Below are positions 58,361-64,000 of a stretch of 64,000 nt of DNA, in pieces. Source of the stretch: an uncultured Dehalococcoidia bacterium (GTDB lineage: Bacteria > Chloroflexota > Dehalococcoidia > Lucifugimonadales > UBA3495); the NCBI GenBank assembly GCA_958296385.1, contig OY282494.1, forward strand, positions 1,773,537 through 1,837,536. The letters are read 5' to 3'. A model generated the notes under the pieces. The model made no database searches. It saw only the letters and a list, made by a program, of their open reading frames with translations, and had not been told where the DNA came from. The translations under genes were made by a program, and so were the position numbers. The number at the start of each line of letters is the position of its first letter. Position 1 is the stretch's first letter.

Positions 58361-59187
58361 CCGGTTTCTAGCGAACCGTCAATCTCAACGTCCAGGCGTC
58401 GCACCTGCTCGGCGTCTCCGGCGGAGAGGCCGTAGCAGCGATCCAGGTAGAGCTGGGCCAGCCTTGCGCCCCGGCTGCTGGCGTCGGAGGCGGCGGCGAG
58501 GAGCGCGCCGATGTTGAACTCGGCGGGGAATTGGCGGCCCAGGGCGGTCATCTCGGCGGTGATGTCGGAGATGTCGGATGCGTCGCTGCCCTCCTGGGCG
58601 AACCGCAGGCGTCCTACCAGACGGGCCATCTCGGCGAGGCGGTCGCCCTCGCTCATAAAGCTCCACAGCACTTCGTTCACGCCCATCCCGTCCGACTCGG
58701 CGGCGGCGTCGGCCGGGGCGGCAACGGCGGCCGTGGTGGTGCTGACGGAACCGGCGGGGGCAGCATCGCCGGCCGGGCCTGGCGTGGGCCTGGCGCCCTC
58801 GGATTGCGCCCAGGCGTCGGCGTAGGCTTGGACGGCTTCCGACACGGATTCCATCATCCGCATTAAGTCGAAGGAGAACATACTGCCGCCGTACACCAGG
58901 TCATCGCTGCGCAGGTTCGCCAGCCGGACGAAATGGTCGTAGCCGCCCTCAACCAGCGTCGGCACCGGCGGCATCGCAAACTCGGAGAAATTGGTCAACT
59001 GCTGATTGCCGGCGCTGCCCAGCTGAGAGGCGAGGAAAGGCGGCACGTACTTCGTCAAATCTACCGTAATCGGCCAGGTGACGATGTAGGTGCCGTACAG
59101 GTTATCGGGTTCGGTATCCACCCGGAAGTACAAAAGGGCGTGGCCGCGGGGCCGCCTGGGGTCGCCAATCTCAAACTGAATGTCCAT
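58357..59187 (-). CDS. Conserved protein of unknown function coupled to an MFS transporter
   Basis: A 276-residue protein. The N-terminal ~120 residues start DIQFEIGDPRRPRGHALLYFRVDTEPDNLYGTYIVTWPITVDLTKYVPPFL, a beta-rich pattern. A Pro/Ala/Thr linker (~130-165) follows, then a helical C-terminus (LAEMARLVGRLRFAQEGSDASDISDITAEM). I do not recognise the family. I chose the ATG at 59187 to match the MDIQFEIGDP start. ATGA overlap with the transporter suggests a joint function. Confidence 0.55.
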   Translation of the reverse strand: MDIQFEIGDPRRPRGHALLYFRVDTEPDNLYGTYIVTWPITVDLTKYVPPFLASQLGSAGNQQLTNFSEFAMPPVPTLVEGGYDHFVRLANLRSDDLVYGGSMFSFDLMRMMESVSEAVQAYADAWAQSEGARPTPGPAGDAAPAGSVSTTTAAVAAPADAAAESDGMGVNEVLWSFMSEGDRLAEMARLVGRLRFAQEGSDASDISDITAEMTALGRQFPAEFNIGALLAAASDASSRGARLAQLYLDRCYGLSAGDAEQVRRLDVEIDGSLETG

Positions 59188-59265
59188 AACCGTAACCGTC
59201 CGCTCCCGGTGGAATTGCATCCAGTATAGATTAGCCCGTTGGCGCTGGCAAAGCATAGCGCCCCC

Positions 59266-59371
59266 AATGTCATTCTGAGCGTAGCGAAGAATCTCGATGA
59301 CGTAGCGCACACTTTGGATGAAACGCCGCTGCTACGCTTTCGAGATTCTTCGCTGCGCTCAGAATGACATT
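59266..59371. repeat. MITE-like palindromic repeat, copy 6
   Basis: Arms at 59266-59297 and 59340-59371, one mismatch (GAGCGTAGCG), with CCCCC/GGGGG outer ends. It fills much of the 325-base gap 59188-59512; the remainder holds the ComM promoter candidate. Confidence 0.9.
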
Positions 59372-59436
59372 GGGGGAGGGGCACTCGTAGCGACAGCGGG
59401 TTTCAGCAATTTCTAAAATTGGTGACGGATTGCCTG

Positions 59437-59466
59437 TTGCGTACCGATGTTCTATTGGGGTATGGT
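59437..59466 (+). promoter_or_regulatory. Possible promoter of the ComM-like gene
   Basis: TTGCGT (59437-59442), 18 bases, TATGGT (59461-59466), 47 bases before the ATG. Matches are moderate (four of six in each box). Confidence 0.35.
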
Positions 59467-59512
59467 GTAGCCGCGCCGCAATACGAAACTTTGGCGGTGA
59501 TGGAGGATTGGG

Positions 59513-61063
59513 ATGCTGGCTACTGCACAGACGTGCGCCGTTGTTGGGCTGGACGGGCAAATTATACAGGCGGAAACCGACATATCGCCGGGTTTGCCGG
59601 CTTTTCACATCGTGGGGCTGCCGGATACCGCCGTGCAGGAATCCAAGGAACGAGTGCGGGCGGCGGTGCGCAACAGCGGCTGCGAGTTTCCGATGCGCCG
59701 CATTACGGTGAATCTGGCGCCGGCCGACTTAAAGAAAGCCGGGCCAGCGTATGACTTGCCCATCGCGGTTGGCATCCTGTACAGCACCGGGCAGGCGCAG
59801 CCGACGCTGGAACCGGCAATCTTTCTGGGGGAGCTGTCGCTGGACGGCGGGTTGCGGCACACGGCCGGCATCCTGCCGATGGTGTGGGTGGCCCGGGAGC
59901 AGGGCATCCGGGCCGCCTACGTTCCGGCGGTGGACGCTGCGGAGGCCGCGCTGGTCGAGGGCGTTAAGGTGTATCCGGTGGACACGCTGGCCCAGTTGGT
60001 TAGCCATCTGGACGGCGGCTTGCCGATTGAGCCGTTTCCGCACAGCGGCGTCCATCTGAACGGCAACCGCAACCCGTCGGACAGCACCGACCTGGCGCAT
60101 ATCCGGGGGCAGGAACACGCCAAGCGCGCGCTGGAGGTTGCGGCGGCCGGGTTTCACAACATTTTGTTCAGCGGGCCGCCCGGCTCCGGCAAGACGCTGC
60201 TGGCCCGGGCGCTGCCGGGCATCCTGCCCTATCTGACGCCGGACGAGGCGCTGGAGGTGACCAAGATTTACAGCGTGAGCGGCAACCTGCCGCCCGACAG
60301 CCCGTTGATTGCCCAACGCCCCTTTCGCGCGCCGCACTACACCATCTCCAACGCCGGGCTGGTGGGCGGCGGGCGGATGCTGCGGCCCGGCGAAATCACG
60401 CTCAGCCATCGGGGGGTGCTGTTTCTGGACGAGCTGCCGGAGTTTGGGCACGCCATTCTGGAATCGCTGCGGCAGCCGCTGGAGGACAAAACCGTAACCA
60501 TCACCCGCGTGAGCGGCACGGTTACCTACCCGGCCAGTTTTATGCTGGTGGCGGCGATGAACCCGTGTCCCTGCGGCTACGCCTCGCACCCCCGGAAAGA
60601 CTGCGTTTGCACCCCGTCGGCGGTGGCGCGCTACCAGCGCCGCATCAGCGGGCCGCTGCTGGAGCGCATTGACATATTCGTGGAAGTGCCGCCGGTGGAG
60701 TACGACAACCTGCTGGATGACGTTAAGGGGGAGCTTTCGGAGTCGGTGCGGGAGCGGGTGTTGGGGGCCCGCGCCGTGCAGCAGCAGCGGTTTGCCCAGG
60801 CCGACGCTGACGCCGGCGCCGGCGCAAGCGCAATGATGGCCAACGCGGAGATAACCGGCGCGCGGGTTTGGGATTTCTGCAACCTGCAAGACGACGCCGG
60901 CGCCCTGCTCCAACGGGCCGCCCACCAGCTGGATTTGTCGGCGCGGGCCTTGCACCGGGTGCTAAAGGTAGCCCGTACCGTTGCGGATTTGGCCGGCGCA
61001 GAGCAAATCGGGCCGGCCCACCTGGCCGAGGCTTTGCAGTACCGGGCGCGGGCTATCTTGTAG
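59513..61063 (+). CDS. comM: ComM/YifB-type Mg-chelatase-like AAA+ ATPase
   Basis: A 516-residue AAA+ helicase-like protein that promotes branch migration during natural transformation in other bacteria. An N-terminal Lon-substrate-like ChlI domain (VVGLDGQIIQAETDISPGLPAFHIVGLPDTAVQESKERVRAA) is followed by the AAA+ core: GPPGSGKTLLARALPGILP (Walker A ~222), LFLDELPEFGHAILESLRQPLED, and the zinc-binding MNPCPCGYASHPRKDCVC. The C-terminal helical domain has LHRVLKVARTVADLAGAEQIGPAHLAEALQYR. GGAGG lies six bases before the ATG. Confidence 0.95.
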   Translation: MLATAQTCAVVGLDGQIIQAETDISPGLPAFHIVGLPDTAVQESKERVRAAVRNSGCEFPMRRITVNLAPADLKKAGPAYDLPIAVGILYSTGQAQPTLEPAIFLGELSLDGGLRHTAGILPMVWVAREQGIRAAYVPAVDAAEAALVEGVKVYPVDTLAQLVSHLDGGLPIEPFPHSGVHLNGNRNPSDSTDLAHIRGQEHAKRALEVAAAGFHNILFSGPPGSGKTLLARALPGILPYLTPDEALEVTKIYSVSGNLPPDSPLIAQRPFRAPHYTISNAGLVGGGRMLRPGEITLSHRGVLFLDELPEFGHAILESLRQPLEDKTVTITRVSGTVTYPASFMLVAAMNPCPCGYASHPRKDCVCTPSAVARYQRRISGPLLERIDIFVEVPPVEYDNLLDDVKGELSESVRERVLGARAVQQQRFAQADADAGAGASAMMANAEITGARVWDFCNLQDDAGALLQRAAHQLDLSARALHRVLKVARTVADLAGAEQIGPAHLAEALQYRARAIL

Positions 61064-61173
61064 TGAACGGCGGGCGGCGTCCGGAATGACGGTGGAGGGG
61101 CAAGGCAGCGTCTTGCAATTTTCAGCGGGGCAAAAGCCTTGCCAGCCTCATCTTTGCCGACTATTATGTTGCT

Positions 61174-61707
61174 ATGGCAGAGCGTGCAGTCAGGTACAAT
61201 CTCGGCGCGGCGCAGTCCGTGGTTGCTGAGGCTTTCGGGCAGCCGGGTCGTCGCACTTTCCGGCTGGTGGCTGAGGCCGGGCGGGCGCAGTCGTTCATCT
61301 GGCTGGAGAAGGAACAGCTTTTGCAGCTGGGCGTTTATCTGAAGCAGGCCGTTGAGCAGATTGGGGAAGTTGCGGGCCGGGCGTCCGGTTCGCCCAGCGA
61401 GGCGCCTTGGGCCGGGGAGGCGATGGAGCAGGATTTTCGCGTCCGGGCCATGCAGTTGCAGTACGACCGGGAGGCGAACTGTTTCCTTTTGCAGGCGTTT
61501 GAGGGCGATGAGGATGACCCGGACGCCGGCGCGCAAACGTCGGTTAGTTTCTGGATGACTATTGCCCAATGCTCGGCTTTGGCGGAGGAGGCGCTGCGTA
61601 TCTGCGCTTCCGGCCGGCCGCCGTGTTTCCTGTGCGGGCTGCCCATCGACCCCCGTGGGCATAAGTGCGTCCGGGCCAACGGGCACGCCATCTTTGAGAC
61701 CGGCTGA
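61174..61707 (+). CDS. DUF3090 family protein
   Basis: A 177-residue protein: VRYNLGAAQSVVAEAFGQPGRRTFRLVAEAGRAQSFIWLEKEQLLQLG, FRVRAMQLQYDREANCFLLQAFEGDED, and the end CFLCGLPIDPRGHKCVRANGH with three Cys and one His, a probable metal site. DUF3090 genes regularly stand beside SCO1664-type kinase-fold genes, as here (next gene). The system's function is unknown. No strong ribosome site precedes the ATG. Confidence 0.85.
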   Translation: MAERAVRYNLGAAQSVVAEAFGQPGRRTFRLVAEAGRAQSFIWLEKEQLLQLGVYLKQAVEQIGEVAGRASGSPSEAPWAGEAMEQDFRVRAMQLQYDREANCFLLQAFEGDEDDPDAGAQTSVSFWMTIAQCSALAEEALRICASGRPPCFLCGLPIDPRGHKCVRANGHAIFETG

Positions 61708-61745
61708 CCGGGACGCCGGATTCGACCCGCCGCCCGCCCTGGGCA

Positions 61746-62501
61746 TTGGCAACGCCGGGTGCACCCGTGACCGCTATCGAGCCTGCCGACTTTGACCTGC
61801 TCCGCTATGGTGAGTTTCTCAGCTGCGACCTCACGCCGGCCGGCTCAAACTACACCTTTCTGGCAGAGCTGGCTCTGAATGGCCGGGCCGGGCGGGCCAT
61901 CTACAAACCCGTCAAGGGCGAAATACCGCTGTGGGATTTCCCTACCGGCACCCTCTACAAGCGGGAGTACGCCGCCTATCTGCTGAGCAAGGCGCTGGGG
62001 TGGGATTTCATTCCGCTCACCATCATTCGCGATGGGCCTTACGGCATCGGTTCGGCGCAGCTTTTCGTGGAGCATGACCCACGGGAGAATTACTACACCA
62101 TCTCCAAAGAGCTGGACGATGCGGAGGCGGACCAGCTGCGCGCGATCTGCTGCTTTGACCTGGTGGCTAACAATACCGACCGCAAGGCCAATCACGTGCT
62201 GCGGGGGTATGATGGCAAACTTTGGGGGATTGACCAGGGGTTGACTTTTCACGCCGATACCAAGATACGCACCGTCATTTGGGATTTTGGCGAGGAGGCG
62301 ATTCCCGAACCGCTGCTGGAGCCGCTGCGCCGGTTGTGCGGTGAAATACTGGCGCCCGTTGGCGACGTTGCCGAACTGATGTCGCTGCTGGATTCCGGGG
62401 AGGCGGCGGCGCTGCTGCAAAGGTTGCAGTGGGTGTTGCAGGAGGGCGTGTTCCCCGGCGTGCCGGGCTTGCGACGGCGACGGCGGCGGCGGGATGACTA
62501 G
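61746..62501 (+). CDS. SCO1664-family (PI3/4-kinase-like fold) protein
   Basis: A 251-residue protein: YTFLAELALNGRAGRAIYKPVKGEIPLWDFPTGTLYKREYAAYLLSKALGWDFIPLTI, then CCFDLVANNTDRKANHVLRGYDGKLWGIDQGLTFH. The KP(V/E), DLxxNNxDRK and WGIDQG stretches fit the PI3/4-kinase-like superfamily seen in the SCO1664 group. It pairs with the DUF3090 gene 38 bases upstream. TTG 61746 is taken as the start, with GTG 61767 as alternative. Its TAG stop lies inside a CTAG shared with the opposite-strand HAD gene. Confidence 0.82.
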   Translation: MATPGAPVTAIEPADFDLLRYGEFLSCDLTPAGSNYTFLAELALNGRAGRAIYKPVKGEIPLWDFPTGTLYKREYAAYLLSKALGWDFIPLTIIRDGPYGIGSAQLFVEHDPRENYYTISKELDDAEADQLRAICCFDLVANNTDRKANHVLRGYDGKLWGIDQGLTFHADTKIRTVIWDFGEEAIPEPLLEPLRRLCGEILAPVGDVAELMSLLDSGEAAALLQRLQWVLQEGVFPGVPGLRRRRRRRDD

Positions 62502-63157
62502 CCGTTGGCCAGCAGGCCGTAGTCGAAACTTTCCAGATTCTCGATGATGACGTCGGCATCGGACAGGTCGAGATGGCGGGTTGAGTCGGTCAAGGTGCAA
62601 ATCGTGTAGGCGCCGGAGGCGGATGCGGCGGCCAGTCCGATGGGGGAATCCTCGATGGCGATGCACTGGGCCGGTTCCAGTCCGAGCAGGCGGGCGGCTT
62701 TAACGTAGATGTCGGGAGCCGGCTTGCCGTGCTCAATGTCATCGCCGCCCAGCCGGACGGGGAAAGCGTCGGTTAAGCCGATGACGGCCAGCTTGAGCTC
62801 GACCCACTCGCGCAGGGAGGATGATGCGACGGCGATGGGCAGGCGGCGGCGCTGGGCTTCGGCAATCAGCGCGCGGACGCCGGGGCGCGGCACCAGGTCG
62901 GAGCGCAGCACTTCTTTGACCACTTCGTTGTAGCCGGAAAGTAACTCCTCCGGCGTCTGCGGGATGTCCCGCAGCTCTTTGACCCTGGCCCAGGTTTGCC
63001 CAACCGTCGTACCAAGCAGATGGCGGTTGTTTTCCTCCTCGGTGATGGGCGCTGCCCCGCAACGCTCAACCATCACGTTCACGGCTTTGTGAAACAGCGG
63101 CTCGCTGTCCACCAACACGCCGTCCATGTCAAACAAAATGCCCCGGTAACCTGCCAT
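62498..63157 (-). CDS. HAD-superfamily phosphatase/phosphoglucomutase-like (subclass IA)
   Basis: A 219-residue HAD protein. Motif I GILFDMDGVLVDSEPLFHKAV, motif II IAVASSSLREWVELKL, motif III lysine in GDDIEHGKPAPDIYVKAARLLG, and motif IV IAIEDSPIGLAAASASG are all present. The four-helix cap is of the beta-phosphoglucomutase type. Substrate could be a sugar phosphate or phosphoglycolate-like. AGGAG lies eight bases before the ATG. It converges with the SCO1664 gene, sharing four bases. Confidence 0.9.
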   Translation of the reverse strand: MAGYRGILFDMDGVLVDSEPLFHKAVNVMVERCGAAPITEEENNRHLLGTTVGQTWARVKELRDIPQTPEELLSGYNEVVKEVLRSDLVPRPGVRALIAEAQRRRLPIAVASSSLREWVELKLAVIGLTDAFPVRLGGDDIEHGKPAPDIYVKAARLLGLEPAQCIAIEDSPIGLAAASASGAYTICTLTDSTRHLDLSDADVIIENLESFDYGLLANG

Positions 63158-63213
63158 GTGATTCGCTCCTTTGCTGTATCGGGTGGCGTTGCATCGTGAA
63201 GCGCCGGCTTGGA

Positions 63214-64000
63214 TTATAGCGGTGGCGATTGGCCGGCTGCATCCGCAATATCGTTCAATAGGAAGCAGGATGATGCCTTGAAGATGGCCCAGAATGAGCG
63301 GCCCGGCGCTACGCCCAAAGCCTCCAGCGACGTGCCGGTGATGTGGCAGCGCAGGGTTATGCCGTTGCAGTCCAGGGCTACCTGGTAGCCGGGGGGACGC
63401 AGTTGGACGCCGGTTACGATGCCGGGCCAGGTGTTGCGGGCTGATGATTGGGGCAGCGGCCCGGCGGCCAGGATGATGTCGGAGGCGCGGATGCCGACGG
63501 TTACCGGGTCGCCCGCGGACAGGCCGTCGGCCAGCGGGGTTTCCAGGGAGTGTTCTCCGGTGCGGCAAACCATCGTGCCATCCTGCGGCCAGCGGGTGGC
63601 AACGCGCATCTGCAACTGGTTCTCTACTCCGACCAGACGGGCGACGCGTCCCTGTCCGGGCTGCTCGAGAACCGACAATGGGGGGCCGCTGGCTACCGTG
63701 CGGCCCTGGTCGATGACCTGCACGGTGTCGCCTAATGCTAACGCTTCCTCGCGGCTGTGGGTTACGAGGATGACGGGGGTTTGGAGGCGGGATACCATCG
63801 CGCGCAGCTCGGCGGCCAACTGCTGGCGCAGTTCCATGTCCAGCGATGCGAAGGGTTCGTCAAGCAGCAGCAGCGATGGGGACGGGGCCAATGCACGGGC
63901 CAGGGCCGTGCGCTGCTGCTGGCCGCCGGACAATTCCCAGACGCGCCGGGATTCTAACCCGTCCAGCCGCAGGCTGCCAATGAGGTCGGCAACACGCTGC
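63214..64000 (-). CDS. ABC transporter ATP-binding protein with TOBE-like domain, ModC-like (5' end beyond window)
   Basis: The visible part starts after the Walker A region, which lies past the window end. It has the signature ELSGGQQQRTALARALA, Walker B LLLLDEPFASLD, and the H-loop VTHSREEAL. The C-terminal ~130 residues, with VGIRASDIILA and the late GVQLRPPGYQVALDCNGITLRCHITGTSLEALGVAPG, resemble the molybdate-binding (Mop/TOBE) domain of ModC, so molybdate or a similar oxyanion import is likely. Substrate proof would need the permease and binding protein, which lie outside. The frame is open at 63999. Confidence 0.9.
   Translation of the reverse strand, partial: QRVADLIGSLRLDGLESRRVWELSGGQQQRTALARALAPSPSLLLLDEPFASLDMELRQQLAAELRAMVSRLQTPVILVTHSREEALALGDTVQVIDQGRTVASGPPLSVLEQPGQGRVARLVGVENQLQMRVATRWPQDGTMVCRTGEHSLETPLADGLSAGDPVTVGIRASDIILAAGPLPQSSARNTWPGIVTGVQLRPPGYQVALDCNGITLRCHITGTSLEALGVAPGRSFWAIFKASSCFLLNDIADAAGQSPPL

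Noticed and set aside
59729-60955. Minus-strand frame opposite the ComM gene
   Set aside because: ComM on the plus strand is unmistakable with Walker and zinc motifs.

Overview
This 64 kb window is a GC-rich bacterial chromosome segment with short gaps and many gene pairs joined by ATGA or one-base overlaps. The gene mix suggests a free-living aerobic Chloroflexota (Dehalococcoidia/SAR202-like). It includes an F420:NADP oxidoreductase, a luciferase-like oxidoreductase, a caa3-type oxidase with extra cytochrome c domains, a TgpA/DUF58/MoxR operon, a DUF3090/SCO1664 pair, PIG-L deacetylases and Uma2 proteins. The phylum is an inference from gene content. No rRNA or tRNA gene, CRISPR array or complete transposase was seen.

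Layout. 0-5 kb: a minus-strand operon (small membrane protein, larB, flippase-like protein, UbiA prenyltransferase cut by the window edge), then two tandem membrane paralogues. 4.6-14.4 kb: hotdog thioesterase, Rrf2 regulator, a coiled-coil/nuclease-like protein, PIG-L deacetylase, aldehyde dehydrogenase, an Asn-Gly-rich protein, uvrC, a Xer recombinase and a small exporter. 14.4-18.4 kb: a tyrosine/aspartate-tailed membrane protein, an HTH relic, a TrpF-like barrel protein, an acyl-CoA ligase, a Uma2 protein and a DUF104 antitoxin-like protein. 18.4-22.8 kb: an accessory cluster of a DEAH helicase with C-terminal DUF4357 and two tandem proteins, all three sharing a ~130-residue helical module. 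22.8-34 kb: a luciferase-like oxidoreductase, oxaloacetate decarboxylase-like lyase, two VOC proteins, duplicated Uma2 genes, a second PIG-L protein, npdG, a 24-bp-repeat protein and several small unknowns.

34.0-39.6 kb is the respiratory operon: oxidase subunit II with cytochrome c, subunit I, subunit III, subunit IV fused to cytochrome c, and a cytochrome c lipoprotein. It has a good sigma70-like promoter. 39.6-46.3 kb holds mixed enzymes: kinase-like protein, DUF952, HtrA-like protease lipoprotein, serine hydrolase, FmdB zinc ribbon, DUF1330 and Ogt. 47-51.8 kb is the MoxR, DUF58 and transglutaminase operon, bracketed by ~0.5 kb inverted repeats at 46.4-46.9 and 51.9-52.4 kb. 52.6-64 kb: two thioredoxin-fold lipoproteins, a DUF3500 protein, dcd with a small partner between duplicated promoters, an MFS transporter, ComM, DUF3090/SCO1664, a HAD phosphatase and a ModC-like ABC ATPase cut by the window edge.

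Dispersed non-coding elements stand out. A ~106 bp palindromic MITE-like family has six copies with 29-32 bp arms, plus several collapsed remnants. A second ~210 bp element with 14 bp terminal inverted repeats lies in both inverted-repeat arms around the transglutaminase operon. The best candidates for undescribed biology are the helicase/adaptor-module cluster and the repeat-bracketed operon, whose transglutaminase appears to have lost its catalytic cysteine.
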